Source: Ptiloglossa arizonensis (Eukaryota > Arthropoda > Insecta > Hymenoptera > Colletidae). Taken from it: a DNA stretch of 64,000 nt. This document shows positions 1-13,107 of this stretch, one piece after another; positions within the stretch are counted from its first letter, which is position 1, and each line of letters opens with the position of its first letter. Location of the stretch: contig NW_027479547.1 of the NCBI RefSeq assembly GCF_051014685.1, forward strand, positions 1 through 64,000, read 5' to 3'. A program made the translations under genes and the position numbers. A model generated the notes under the pieces. That model had not been told where the DNA came from. It did not search any database and saw only the letters and a list, made by a program, of their open reading frames with translations.

Positions 1-1019
1 CGTTATACGTTATACGTTATACGTTATACGTTATTTGTTATAGGTTATACGTTATACGTATACGTTATACGTTATACGTTATACGTTATACGTTATACGT
101 TATACGTTATACGTTATACGTTATACGTTATACGTTATACGTATTACGTTATACGTTATACGTTATACGTTATACGTTATACGTTCTACGTTATACGTTA
201 TACGTTATACGTTATACGTTATACGTTATACGTTATACTTTATACGTTATACGTTATACGGTACGTTATACGTTATACGTTATACGTTATACGTTATACG
301 TTATACGTTATACGTTGTACGTTTTATACGTTATACGTTATACGTTACGTTATACGTTATACGTTAATACGTATTACGTTATAGGTTATACGTTATACGT
401 TATAGGTTATACGTTTTACGTTATACGTTTATACGTTATAGTTATACGTTATGCGTTATACGTTACACGTTATACGTTTTACGTTATACGTTATACGTTA
501 TACGTTATACGTTATACGTTATACGTTATCGTTATTCGTTATTCGTTATACATCATACGTTATACCGTATACGTCATAGGATAGCGTTATACTTATACGT
601 TTTACGTTATCGTTATACGTTATACGTTATACGGTATACGCTTTACGTTATACGTTATACGTTATACGTTCTACGTTATACGTTATACGTTATACGTTAT
701 ACGTTAAACGTTATCTTATACTTTATACGTTATACGTTGTACGTTTACGTTATACGTTATACGTTATACGTTATACGTTATACGTTATACGTATTACGTT
801 ATACGTTATACGTTATACGTTATACGTTATACGTTATACCTTATACTTATACGTTATGCGTACTCGTTGTACGTTATACGGTATACGATATACGATATAC
901 ATATACGTTTACACGTTATCCGTTTATACGTTATACGTTATACGTTATACGTCTACGTTATACGTATCTACGTTCTACGTTATACGTTATACGTTATACG
1001 TTATACATTATACGTTATT

Positions 1020-1035
1020 CAGCATAATTAATATG
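1020..1035 (+). repeat. Degenerate copy of the 21-bp marker
   Basis: CAGCATA is followed by ATTAATATG where intact copies have AGTTCTA, GGATATG. The difference is explained by loss of bases alone (G, CT and GG), with nothing substituted. The downstream CATTATA, TGTTATA signature of an A2-type marker is still recognisable. Confidence 0.75.
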
Positions 1036-1805
1036 CGTATACATTATATGTTATACGTTATACGTTAAACGTTATACGTTATAGATATACGTTATACGCT
1101 ATACGTTATACGTTATACGTTACACGTTATACGTTATACGGTATACGTTATAAATTATACTTATACGTTATACGTTATACGTTATGCGTTATACGTTATA
1201 CGTTATACGTTATACGTTATACGTATTACGTTATACGTTATACGTTATACGTTTTACGTTATACGTTATACGTTATCGTATACGTTGTACGTTATACGTT
1301 ATACGTTATACGTTATTCGTTATACATCATACGTTATACCGTATACGTCATAGGATAAGCTTTATACGTTATACGTTATACGTTATACGTTATACGTTAT
1401 ACGTTATACGGTATACGCTTTACTATACGTTATCTTATACGTTATACGTTATACGTTATACGCTATAGTTATACGTTTATACGTTATACGTTATACGTTA
1501 TACGTTATACGTTATACGTTATACGTTATACGTTATACGTTATACTTATACGTTATACGTTATACGTTATACGTTATACGTTATACGTTATACGTTATAG
1601 TTATACGTTATACGTTAACGTTATACGTTATACGTTATACGTTATACGTTATACGTTATACGGTATACGTCATGGATAAGCGTTATACGTTATACGTTAT
1701 AGGTTATACGTTACACGTTATACGTTATACGTTATACGTTATACGTTATACGTTATACGTTATACGTTATACCTTATACGTTATACGTTATACGTTATAC
1801 GTTTT

Positions 1806-1826
1806 CAGCATAAGTTCTAGGATATG
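1806..1826 (+). repeat. First intact 21-bp marker, A1 type, in the indel-rich end
   Basis: CAGCATA, AGTTCTA, GGATATG are intact, but the next unit has lost bases (CGTTTACATTATA) before the usual TTTTATA. The distance to the next marker at 2790 is 984 bp, which is not a multiple of 7, unlike nearly all later intervals. Confidence 0.85.
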
Positions 1827-2348
1827 CGTTTACATTATATTTTATACGTTATACGTTAAACGTTATACGTTATACGATATACGTTATACGCTATACGTTC
1901 TACGTTATACTTACACGTTATACGTTATACGGTATACGTTATACGTTATGTATACGTTATAGTTTGCGTATACGTTATACGTTATACGTTATACGTTATA
2001 TGTATTACGTTATAGGTTATACGTTATACGTTATACGTTATAGGTTATACGTTATACGTTAAACGTTATACGTTATACGATTTACGTAAACTCTATACGT
2101 TATACGTTATACGTTACACGTTATACGTTATACGGTATACGTTATACGTTTTACCGTTATTCGTTATACGTTATGCGTTATACGTTATACGTTATACGTT
2201 ATAGTTATATGTATACGTTATATTACGTTTACGTTATAGGTTATACGTTATACGTTATACGTTATACATTATACGTTATACGTTATACGTCTACGTTATA
2301 CGTTATACGTTATACGTTATCGTTATACATCATACGTTATACCGTATA

Positions 2349-2362
2349 CGTCATAGGATAAG
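2349..2362 (+). repeat. C marker (CGTCATA, GGATAAG), first intact of 45
   Basis: Two divergent heptamers, preceded by CGGTATA or CCGTATA. Starts read: 2349, 2650, 6437, 6738, 7438, 7746, 8565, 10021, 10721, 11029, 11848, 15012, 17217, 18148, 20640, 21452, 21753, 22488, 25652, 25953, 26653, 26961, 27871, 29516, 30202, 30510, 31357, 33912, 34199, 34906, 35186, 35914, 37244, 37559, 38258, 39637, 39924, 40631, 40890, 41645, 42849, 43136, 43843, 44102, 44857. None was found after 44870. Many occur as pairs 259-315 bp apart. It shares the core TAGGATA with the 21-bp marker, so the two probably have a common ancestor. Confidence 0.9.
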
Positions 2363-2789
2363 CGTTATACGTTATACGTTATACGTTATACGTTATACGT
2401 TATACGTTATACGGTATACGCTTTACGTTATACGTTATACCTTATACGTTATACGTTATACGTTATACGCTATACGTTATACGTTATACGTTATACGTTA
2501 TACGTTATACGTTATACGTTATACGTTATACGTTATACGTTATACGTTATACGTTATACGTTATACGTTATACGTTATACGTTATACGTTATACGTTATA
2601 CGTTATACGTTATACGTTATACGTTATACGTTATACGTTATACGGTATACGTCATAGGATAAGCGTTATACGTTATACGTTATAGGTTATACGTTATACG
2701 TTATACGTTATACGTTATACGTTATACGTTATACGTTATACGTTATACGTTATACCTTATACGTTATACGTTATACGTTATACGTTATT

Positions 2790-2810
2790 CAGCATAAGTT
2801 CTAGGATATG
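2790..2810 (+). repeat. A-type 21-bp marker (CAGCATA, AGTTCTA, GGATATG)
   Basis: Three divergent heptamers in perfect register, with inverted arms GCATA and TATGC 10 bp apart. Subtypes are set by the units that follow. A1 (CATTATA, TTTTATA): 1806, 2790, 6885, 7893, 10168, 11176, 17357, 20780, 21893, 26100, 27101, 27360, 29663, 30650, 30909, 34353, 35326, 37706, 40078, 41029, 43290, 44241. A2 (CATTATA, TGTTATA, then CGTTAAA): 6101, 25316, 33576, 36908, 39301, 47734, 51948, 54888, 58752, 62175. A3 (CATTGTA, TGTTATA): 14599, 15880, 19331, 46103, 53460, 60215. A4 (CATTATA, TGTTATA, then a second CATTATA and CGTTGTA): 48637, 52816, 55798, 59592, 62973. Confidence 0.93.
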
Positions 2811-2999
2811 CGTTATACATTATATTTTATACGTTATACGTTAAACGTTATACGTTATACGATATACGTTATACGCTATACGTTATACGTTATACGTTAT
2901 ACGTTACACGTTATACGTTATACGGTATACGTTATACGTTATACGTTATACGATATACGTTATGCGTTATACGTTATACGTTATACGTTATACGTTATA

Positions 3000-3041
3000 T
3001 GTATTACGTTATAGGTTATACGTTATACGTTATAGGTTATA
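3000..3041 (+). repeat. G motif (TGTATTA, CGTTATA, GGTTATA, 2 plain, GGTTATA)
   Basis: A recurrent six-unit signature found in the tail of most A1 markers and near CGTTATG-CGTAATA units. It is also seen near 7088, 7271, 10371, 10554, 11380, 14355, 15390, 16480, 17560, 17762, 18841, 19939, 20983, 21187, 21306, 26303, 27563, 29866, 34556, 40281, 43493, 45611, 46459, 50609 and 60900. The GGTTATA units supply most in-frame TAG codons that end the artefactual open frames. Confidence 0.8.
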
Positions 3042-3314
3042 CGTTATACGTTATACGTTATACATTATACGTTATACGTTATACGTTCTACGTTATACGT
3101 TGTACGTTATACGTTATACGTTATACGTTATACGTTATACGTTATACGTTATACGTATTACGTTATAGGTTATACGTTATACGTTATAGGTTATACGTTA
3201 TACGTTATACGTTATACGTTATACGTTATACGTTATACGTTATACGTTATACGTTACACGTTATACGTTATACGGTATACGTTATACGTTATACGTTATA
3301 CGATATACGTTATG

Positions 3315-3545
3315 CGTTATACGTTATACGTTATACGTTATACGTTATACGTTATACGTTATACGTTATACGTTATACGTTATACGTTATACGTTATACG
3401 TTATACGTTATACGTTATACGTTATACGTTATACGTTATACGTTATACGTTATACGTTATACGTTATACGTTATACGTTATACGTTATACGTTATACGTT
3501 ATACGTTATACGTTATACGTTATACGTTATACGTTATACGTTATA
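3315..3545 (+). repeat. Pure run of 33 CGTTATA units
   Basis: 231 bp without a variant, between CGTTATG (3308-3314) and TGTTATA (3546-3552), directly before a B1 marker. Other pure runs with the same right-hand border are 4477-4679 (29 units), 18190-18441 (36), 23685-23894 (30), 41687-41896 (30) and 44899-45108 (30). Confidence 0.92.
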
Positions 3546-3552
3546 TGTTATA

Positions 3553-3573
3553 CGGCATAAGTTCTAGGATATG
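3553..3573 (+). repeat. B-type 21-bp marker (CGGCATA, AGTTCTA, GGATATG)
   Basis: Same core as the A type with CGGCATA first. B1 (GATTATA, TGTTATA follow): 3553, 4687, 18449, 22754, 23902, 36047, 41904, 42625, 45116, 48217, 48987, 49897, 52389, 53173, 53817, 55364, 56148, 57051, 59186, 59935, 62567, 63316, 63505. B2 (TATTATA, TGTTATA): 48455, 49624, 52641, 55609, 56778, 59438, 62805. B3 (GATTATA, TCTTATA): 49197, 56358. B4 (GATTATG, TGTTATA): 53348, 60103. B2, B3 and B4 occur only after 48 kb. Before 46 kb the left neighbour is TGTTATA; after 48 kb it is usually CATTATA or CACTATA followed by CGTTATA. Confidence 0.92.
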
Positions 3574-5932
3574 CGTTATAGATTATATGTTATACGTTAT
3601 ACGTTATACGTTATACGTTATACGTTATACGTTATACGTTATACGTTACACAGTATACGTTATACGTTATCCGTTATACGTTATACGTTATACTTTATAC
3701 GTTATACGTTATACGTTATACGTATTACGTTATACGTTATACGTTATACGTTATACGTTATACGTTATACGTTATACGTTATACGTTATACGTTATACGT
3801 TATACGTTATACGTTATACGTTATACGTTATACGTTATACGTTATACGTTATACGTTATACGTTATTTGTTATAGGTTATACGTTATACGTTATACATTA
3901 TACGTTATACGTTATACGTTATACGTTATACGTATTACGTTATACGTTATACGTTATACGTTATACGTTATACGTTATACGTTATACGTTATACGTTATA
4001 CGTTATACGTTATACGTATTACGTTATACGTTATATGTTATACGTTATACGTTATACGTTCTACGTTATACGTTATACGTTATACGTTATACGTTATACG
4101 TTATACGTTATACTTTATACGTTATACGTTATACGTTATACGTTATACGTTATACGTTATACGTTATACGTTATACGTTATACGTTGTACGTTAAACGTT
4201 ATACGTTATACGTTATACGTTATACGTTATACGTATTACGTTATACGTTATACGTTATACGTTATACGTTATACGTTGTACGTTATACGTTATACGTTAT
4301 ACGTTATACGTTATACGTTATCCGTTATACGTATTACGTTATACGTTATACGTTATACGTTATACGTTATACGTTATACGTTATACGTTATACGTTATAC
4401 GTTATACGTTATACGTTATACGTTATACGTTATACGTTATACGTTATACGTTATACGTTATACGTTATACGTATTACGTTATACGTTATACGTTATACGT
4501 TATACGTTATACGTTATACGTTATACGTTATACGTTATACGTTATACGTTATACGTTATACGTTATACGTTATACGTTATACGTTATACGTTATACGTTA
4601 TACGTTATACGTTATACGTTATACGTTATACGTTATACGTTATACGTTATACGTTATACGTTATACGTTATACGTTATATGTTATACGGCATAAGTTCTA
4701 GGATATGCGTTATAGATTATATGTTATACGTTATACGTTATACGTTATACGTTATACGTTATACGTTATACGTTACACAGTATACGTTATACGTTATCCG
4801 TTATACGTTATACGTTATACTTTATACGTTATACCTTATACGTTATACGTATTACGTTATACGTTATACGTTATACGTTATACGTTATACGTTATTCGTT
4901 ATACGTTATACGTTATACGTTATACGTTATACGTTATACGTTATACGTTATACGTTATACGTTATTTGTTATAGGTTATACGTTATACGTTATACATTAT
5001 ACGTTATACGTTATACGTTATACGTTATACGTATTACGTTATACGTTATACGTTATACGTTATACGTTATACGTTATACGTTATACGTTATACGTTATAC
5101 GTTATACGTTATACGTATTACGTTATACGTTATACGTTATACGTTATACGTTATACGTTCTACGTTATACGTTATACGTTATACGTTATACGTTATACGT
5201 TATACGTTATACTTTATACGTTATACGTTATACGTTATACGTTATACGTTATACGTTATACGTTATACGTTATACGTTGTACGTTAAACGTTATACGTTA
5301 TACGTTATACGTTATACGTTATACGTATTACGTTATACGTTATACGTTATACGTTATACGTTATACGTTGTACGTTATACGTTACACGTTATACGTTATA
5401 CGTTATACGTTATCCGTTATACGTATTACGTTATACGTTATACGTTATACGTTATACGTTATACGTTATACGTTATACGTTATACGTTATACGTTATACG
5501 TTATACGTTATACGTTATACGTTATACGTTATACGTTATACGTTATACGTTATACGTTATACGTATTACGTTATACGTTATACGTTATACGTTATACGTT
5601 ATACGTTATACGTTATACGTTATACGTTATACGTATTACGTTATACGTTATACGTTATACGTTATACGTTATACGTTATACGTTATACGTTATACGTTAT
5701 ACGGTATACGCTTTACGTTATACGTTATACGTTATACGTTCTACGTTATACGTTATACGTTATACGTTATACGTTATACGTTATACGTTATACTTTATAC
5801 GTTATACGTTATACGTTATACGTTATACGTTATACGTTATACGTTATACGTTATACGTTATACGTATTACGTTATACGTTATACGTTATACGTTATACGT
5901 TATACGTTATACCTTATACGTTATACGTTATG

Positions 5933-5995
5933 CGTTACTCGTTGTACGTTATACGGTATACGATATACGATATACGATATACGTTACACGTTATC
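5933..5995 (+). repeat. E motif (CGTTACT, CGTTGTA, CGTTATA, CGGTATA, CGATATA..., CGTTACA, CGTTATC)
   Basis: A nine-unit signature that starts with CGTTACT. Starts read: 5933, 9629, 12912, 13486, 25155, 28949, 29257, 32498, 32806, 47251, 47573, 51444, 51787, 54405, 54727, 58283, 58591, 61699, 62014, 63897. Two alleles exist: CGATATA, CGAAATA and CGATATA, CGATATA. The copies at 5933 and 25155 have three CGATATA. A shortened form without CGTTACT follows A3 and A4 markers. From 28.9 kb it mostly occurs as pairs 308-343 bp apart. Confidence 0.85.
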
Positions 5996-6681
5996 CGTTA
6001 TACGTTATACGTTATACGTTATACGTTATACGTTCTACGTTATACGTTCTACGTTCTACGTTATACGTTATACGTTATACGTTATACATTATACGTTATT
6101 CAGCATAAGTTCTAGGATATGCGTTATACATTATATGTTATACGTTATACGTTAAACGTTATACGTTATACGATATACGTTATACGCTATACGTTATACG
6201 TTATACGTTACACGTTATACGTTATACGGTATACGTTATAAATTATACGTTATACGTTATACGTTATACGTTATGCGTTATACGTTATACGTTATACGTT
6301 ATACGTTATACGTATTACGTTATACGTTATACGTTATACGTTTTACGTTATACGTTATACGTTATACGTTATACGTTGTACGTTATACGTTATACGTTAT
6401 ACGTTATTCGTTATACATCATACGTTATACCGTATACGTCATAGGATAAGCGTTATACGTTATACGTTATACGTTATACGTTATACGTTATACGTTATAC
6501 GGTATACGCTTTACGTTATACGTTATACCTTATACGTTATACGTTATACGTTATACGCTATAGGTTATACGTTATACGTTATACGTTATACGTTATACGT
6601 TATACGTTATACGTTATACGTTATACGTTATACGTTATACGTTATTCGTTATACGTTATACGTTATACGTTATACGTTATA

Positions 6682-9600
6682 CGTTATACGTTATACGTTA
6701 TACGTTATACGTTATACGTTATACGTTATACGGTATACGTCATAGGATAAGCGTTATACGTTATACGTTATAGGTTATACGTTATACGTTATACGTTATA
6801 CGTTATACGTTATACGTTATACGTTATACGTTATACGTTATACCTTATACGTTATACGTTATACGTTATACGTTATACGTTATTCAGCATAAGTTCTAGG
6901 ATATGCGTTATACATTATATTTTATACGTTATACGTTAAACGTTATACGTTATACGATATACGTTATACGCTATACGTTATACGTTATACGTTACACGTT
7001 ATACGTTATACGGTATACGTTATACGTTATACGTTATACGTTATACGTTATGCGTTATACGTTATACGTTATACGTTATACGTTATATGTATTACGTTAT
7101 AGGTTATACGTTATACGTTATAGGTTATACGTTATACGTTAAACGTTATACGTTATACGATATACGTTATACGCTATACGTTATACGTTATACGTTACAC
7201 GTTATACGTTATACGGTATACGTTATACGTTATACGTTATACGTTATACGTTATGCGTTATACGTTATACGTTATACGTTATACGTTATATGTATTACGT
7301 TATAGGTTATACGTTATACGTTATAGGTTATACGTTATACGTTATACGTTATACATTATACGTTATACGTTATACGTTCTACGTTATACGTTATACGTTA
7401 TACGTTATTCGTTATACATCATACGTTATACCGTATACGTCATAGGATAAGCGTTATACGTTATACGTTATACGTTATACGTTATACGTTATACGTTATA
7501 CGGTATACGCTTTACGTTATACGTTATACCTTATACGTTATACGTTATACGTTATACGCTATACGTTATACGTTATACGTTATACGTTATACGTTATACG
7601 TTATACGTTATACGTTATACGTTATACGTTATACGTTATACGTTATACGTTATACGTTATACGTTATACGTTATACGTTATTCGTTATACGTTATACGTT
7701 ATACGTTATACGTTATACGTTATACGTTATACGTTATACGGTATACGTCATAGGATAAGCGTTATACGTTATACGTTATAGGTTATACGTTATACGTTAT
7801 ACGTTATACGTTATACGTTATACGTTATACGTTATACGTTATACGTTATACGTTATACCTTATACGTTATACGTTATACGTTATACGTTATTCAGCATAA
7901 GTTCTAGGATATGCGTTATACATTATATTTTATACGTTATACGTTAAACGTTATACGTTATACGATATACGTTATACGCTATACGTTATACGTTATACGT
8001 TACACGTTATACGTTATACGGTATACGTTATACGTTATACGTTATACGTTATACGTTATGCGTTATACGTTATACGTTATACGTTATACGTTATATGTAT
8101 TACGTTATAGGTTATACGTTATACGTTATAGGTTATACGTTATACGTTATACGTTATACATTATACGTTATACGTTCTACGTTATACGTTATACGTTATA
8201 CGTTATACGTTATACGTTATTTGTTATAGGTTATACGTTATACGTTATACATTATACGTTATACGTTATACGTTATACGTTATACGTATTACGTTATACG
8301 TTATACGTTATACGTTATACGTTATACGTTATACGTTATACGTTATACGTTATACGTTATACGTATTACGTTATACGTTATACGTTATACGTTATACGTT
8401 ATACGTTCTACGTTATACGTTATACGTTATACGTTATACGTTATACGTTATACGTTATACTTTATACGTTATACGTTATACGTTATACGTTATACGTTAT
8501 ACGTTATACGTTATACGTTATACGTTGTACGTTATACGTTATACGTTATACGTTATACGGTATACGTCATAGGATAAGCGTTATACGTTATACGTTATAG
8601 GTTATACGTTATACGTTATACGTTATACGTTATACGTTATACGTTATACGTTATACGTTACACAGTATACGTTATACGTTATCCGTAATACGTTATACGT
8701 TATACTTTATACGTTATACGTTATACGTTATACGTATTACGTTATACGTTATACGTTATACGTTATACGTTATACGTTATACGTTATACGTTATACGTTA
8801 TACGTTATACGTTATACGTTATACGTTATACGTTATACGTTATACGTTATACGTTTTACGTTATACGTTATTTGTTATAGGTTATACGTTATACGTTATA
8901 CATTATACGTTATACGTTATACGTTATACGTTATACGTATTACGTTATACGTTATACGTTATACGTTATACGTCATACGTTATACGTTATACGTTATACG
9001 TTATACGTTATACGTTATACGTTATACGTATTACGTTATACGTTATACGTTATACGTTATACGTTATACGTTCTACGTTATACGTTATACGTTATACGTT
9101 ATACGTTATACGTTATACGTTATACTTTATACGTTATACGTTATACGTTATACGTTATACGTTATACGTTATACGTTATACGTTATACGTTATACGTTGT
9201 ACGTTAAACGTTATACGTTATACGTTATACGTTATACGTTATACGTATTACGTTATACGTTATACGTTATACGTTATACGTTATACGTTGTACGTTATAC
9301 GTTATACGTTATACGTTATACGTTATACGTTATCCGTTATACGTATTACGTTATACGTTATACGTTATACGTTATACGTTATACGTTATACGTTATACGT
9401 TATACGTTATACGTTATACGTTATACGTTATACGTTATACGTTATACGTTATACGTTATACGTTATACGTTATACGTATTACGTTATACGTTATACGTTA
9501 TACGTTATACGTTATACGTTATACGTTATACGTTATACGTTATACGTATTACGTTATACGTTATACGTTATACGTTATACGTTATACGTTATACGTTATA

Positions 9601-9824
9601 CGTTATACCTTATACGTTATACGTTATGCGTTACTCGTTGTACGTTATACGGTATACGATATACGAAATACGTTACACGTTATCCGTTATACGTTATACG
9701 TTATACGTTATACGTTATACGTTCTACGTTATACGTTATACGTTATACGTTATACGTTATACGTTATACGTTATACGTTATACTTTATACGTTATACGTT
9801 ATACGTTATACGTTATACGTTATA
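6682..9824. repeat. 3,283-bp-offset block, copy 1
   Basis: Markers: C at 6738, 7438, 7746 and 8565; A1 at 6885 and 7893; E at 9629. Every one of these recurs 3,283 bp (469 units) downstream, with the same order of minor variants between. CATCATA (7417-7423) and CGTCATA (8950s, in CGTCATACG context) are included. The barcodes part at 9825, where this copy has CGTTACA and copy 2 has a plain unit. Confidence 0.92.
7417..7451 (+). repeat. F motif (CATCATA, CGTTATA, CCGTATA, CGTCATA, GGATAAG)
   Basis: The extended form of the C marker, usually preceded by CGTTATT. Eighteen copies were noticed, all before 44 kb: near 552, 1326, 2328, 6416, 7417, 10700, 21431, 25631, 26632, 30181, 33891, 34885, 37223, 38237, 39616, 40610, 42828 and 43822. 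Each is followed by CGGTATA, CGCTTTA, then CCTTATA and CGCTATA, before a pure run and a second C marker. Confidence 0.82.
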
Positions 9825-9964
9825 CGTTACACGTTATACGTTATACGGTATACGTTATACGTTATACGTTATACGTTATACGTTATGCGTTATACGTTAT
9901 ACGTTATACGTTATACGTTATATGTATTACGTTATAGGTTATACGTTATACGTTATAGGTTATA
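9825..9964. repeat. Linker between the two 3,283-bp-offset copies
   Basis: Twenty heptamers carrying CGTTACA, CGGTATA, CGTTATG, TGTATTA and two GGTTATA: the tail of an A1 cassette without its marker. The linker looks like a truncated cassette left at a recombination junction. Confidence 0.75.
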
Positions 9965-12900
9965 CGTTATACGTTATACGTTATACGTTATACGTTATAC
10001 GTTATACGTTATACGGTATACGTCATAGGATAAGCGTTATACGTTATACGTTATAGGTTATACGTTATACGTTATACGTTATACGTTATACGTTATACGT
10101 TATACGTTATACGTTATACGTTATACCTTATACGTTATACGTTATACGTTATACGTTATACGTTATTCAGCATAAGTTCTAGGATATGCGTTATACATTA
10201 TATTTTATACGTTATACGTTAAACGTTATACGTTATACGATATACGTTATACGCTATACGTTATACGTTATACGTTACACGTTATACGTTATACGGTATA
10301 CGTTATACGTTATACGTTATACGTTATACGTTATGCGTTATACGTTATACGTTATACGTTATACGTTATATGTATTACGTTATAGGTTATACGTTATACG
10401 TTATAGGTTATACGTTATACGTTAAACGTTATACGTTATACGATATACGTTATACGCTATACGTTATACGTTATACGTTACACGTTATACGTTATACGGT
10501 ATACGTTATACGTTATACGTTATACGTTATACGTTATGCGTTATACGTTATACGTTATACGTTATACGTTATATGTATTACGTTATAGGTTATACGTTAT
10601 ACGTTATAGGTTATACGTTATACGTTATACGTTATACATTATACGTTATACGTTATACGTTCTACGTTATACGTTATACGTTATACGTTATTCGTTATAC
10701 ATCATACGTTATACCGTATACGTCATAGGATAAGCGTTATACGTTATACGTTATACGTTATACGTTATACGTTATACGTTATACGGTATACGCTTTACGT
10801 TATACGTTATACCTTATACGTTATACGTTATACGTTATACGCTATACGTTATACGTTATACGTTATACGTTATACGTTATACGTTATACGTTATACGTTA
10901 TACGTTATACGTTATACGTTATACGTTATACGTTATACGTTATACGTTATACGTTATACGTTATTCGTTATACGTTATACGTTATACGTTATACGTTATA
11001 CGTTATACGTTATACGTTATACGGTATACGTCATAGGATAAGCGTTATACGTTATACGTTATAGGTTATACGTTATACGTTATACGTTATACGTTATACG
11101 TTATACGTTATACGTTATACGTTATACGTTATACGTTATACCTTATACGTTATACGTTATACGTTATACGTTATTCAGCATAAGTTCTAGGATATGCGTT
11201 ATACATTATATTTTATACGTTATACGTTAAACGTTATACGTTATACGATATACGTTATACGCTATACGTTATACGTTATACGTTACACGTTATACGTTAT
11301 ACGGTATACGTTATACGTTATACGTTATACGTTATACGTTATGCGTTATACGTTATACGTTATACGTTATACGTTATATGTATTACGTTATAGGTTATAC
11401 GTTATACGTTATAGGTTATACGTTATACGTTATACGTTATACATTATACGTTATACGTTCTACGTTATACGTTATACGTTATACGTTATACGTTATACGT
11501 TATTTGTTATAGGTTATACGTTATACGTTATACATTATACGTTATACGTTATACGTTATACGTTATACGTATTACGTTATACGTTATACGTTATACGTTA
11601 TACGTTATACGTTATACGTTATACGTTATACGTTATACGTTATACGTATTACGTTATACGTTATACGTTATACGTTATACGTTATACGTTCTACGTTATA
11701 CGTTATACGTTATACGTTATACGTTATACGTTATACGTTATACTTTATACGTTATACGTTATACGTTATACGTTATACGTTATACGTTATACGTTATACG
11801 TTATACGTTGTACGTTATACGTTATACGTTATACGTTATACGGTATACGTCATAGGATAAGCGTTATACGTTATACGTTATAGGTTATACGTTATACGTT
11901 ATACGTTATACGTTATACGTTATACGTTATACGTTATACGTTACACAGTATACGTTATACGTTATCCGTAATACGTTATACGTTATACTTTATACGTTAT
12001 ACGTTATACGTTATACGTATTACGTTATACGTTATACGTTATACGTTATACGTTATACGTTATACGTTATACGTTATACGTTATACGTTATACGTTATAC
12101 GTTATACGTTATACGTTATACGTTATACGTTATACGTTTTACGTTATACGTTATTTGTTATAGGTTATACGTTATACGTTATACATTATACGTTATACGT
12201 TATACGTTATACGTTATACGTATTACGTTATACGTTATACGTTATACGTTATACGTCATACGTTATACGTTATACGTTATACGTTATACGTTATACGTTA
12301 TACGTTATACGTATTACGTTATACGTTATACGTTATACGTTATACGTTATACGTTCTACGTTATACGTTATACGTTATACGTTATACGTTATACGTTATA
12401 CGTTATACTTTATACGTTATACGTTATACGTTATACGTTATACGTTATACGTTATACGTTATACGTTATACGTTATACGTTGTACGTTAAACGTTATACG
12501 TTATACGTTATACGTTATACGTTATACGTATTACGTTATACGTTATACGTTATACGTTATACGTTATACGTTGTACGTTATACGTTATACGTTATACGTT
12601 ATACGTTATACGTTATCCGTTATACGTATTACGTTATACGTTATACGTTATACGTTATACGTTATACGTTATACGTTATACGTTATACGTTATACGTTAT
12701 ACGTTATACGTTATACGTTATACGTTATACGTTATACGTTATACGTTATACGTTATACGTATTACGTTATACGTTATACGTTATACGTTATACGTTATAC
12801 GTTATACGTTATACGTTATACGTTATACGTATTACGTTATACGTTATACGTTATACGTTATACGTTATACGTTATACGTTATACGTTATACCTTATACGT

Positions 12901-13107
12901 TATACGTTATGCGTTACTCGTTGTACGTTATACGGTATACGATATACGAAATACGTTACACGTTATCCGTTATACGTTATACGTTATACGTTATACGTTA
13001 TACGTTCTACGTTATACGTTATACGTTATACGTTATACGTTATACGTTATACGTTATACGTTATACTTTATACGTTATACGTTATACGTTATACGTTATA
13101 CGTTATA
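9965..13107. repeat. 3,283-bp-offset block, copy 2
   Basis: Markers: C at 10021, 10721, 11029 and 11848; A1 at 10168 and 11176; E at 12912. All sit exactly 3,283 bp after copy 1, with no heptamer gained or lost at any marker checked. Minor variants such as CGTAATA after CGTTATC (11970s) and CGTCATA (12250s) are shared, so the duplication is recent relative to the divergence of other blocks. Confidence 0.92.

Larger units (their letters stand above)
1..2320. repeat. Indel-rich left end of the array
   Basis: This stretch has the same heptamer and the same markers as the rest, but the 7-bp register breaks dozens of times. Examples are a 6-nt CGTATA at 57-62, CGGTACG near 269, CGTTTTATA near 322, CGTTACG near 345 and CGTCTACG near 2288. 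The changes are mostly one- or two-base insertions and deletions, not substitutions. Degenerate copies of the GGATAAG marker lie near 570, 1347 and 1668. Either this is the decaying edge of the array, or it is poorly polished consensus at a contig end; the second seems more likely because the damage is nearly all indels. Stop-free stretches here are by-products of the repeat. Confidence 0.85.
2321..3545. repeat. First in-register cassette
   Basis: From here the 7-bp register is clean. In order: CATCATA, CCGTATA, CGTCATA, GGATAAG (last pair 2349-2362); CGGTATA, CGCTTTA (2412-2425); CGCTATA (2468-2474); a pure run; a second CGTCATA, GGATAAG at 2650-2663; and an A1 marker at 2790-2810. The tail of that marker (TTTTATA, CGTTAAA, CGATATA, CGCTATA, CGTTACA, CGGTATA, CGTTATG, TGTATTA, GGTTATA) recurs almost unit for unit after most A1 markers up to 45 kb. 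No gene is present. Confidence 0.9.
3546..6681. repeat. Block P1, with a second copy near 22.7-25.9 kb
   Basis: Contains B1 markers at 3553 and 4687, an A2 marker at 6101, two CGTTACA, CAGTATA units, two CGTTATT, TGTTATA, GGTTATA motifs, two CGTTGTA, CGTTAAA pairs (near 4186 and 5277) and an E motif at 5933-5995. The same ordered variants recur 19,215 bp downstream (4687 with 23902, 6101 with 25316, 6885 with 26100). The match runs on through the next block to about 8.1 kb. Stop-free stretches of up to about 400 codons here are repeat by-products. Confidence 0.88.

Noticed and set aside
2790..2810. Solo transposon remnant or insertion site at the 21-bp marker
   Set aside because: The marker is exactly three heptamers in register, has no target-site duplication or long terminal inverted repeats, and neighbouring units continue in phase. 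It is better explained by substituted heptamers.
4470..4476. CGTATTA as an inverted heptamer
   Set aside because: The reverse complement of CGTTATA is TATAACG, which contains no CGTATTA in any phase. The unit is best read as two adjacent changes (TA to AT), with the register kept.
7403..7451. CENP-B box candidate around CGTTATT, CGTTATA, CATCATA
   Set aside because: TTCG followed by an A at the right distance is present, but the essential CGGG part of the box is missing.
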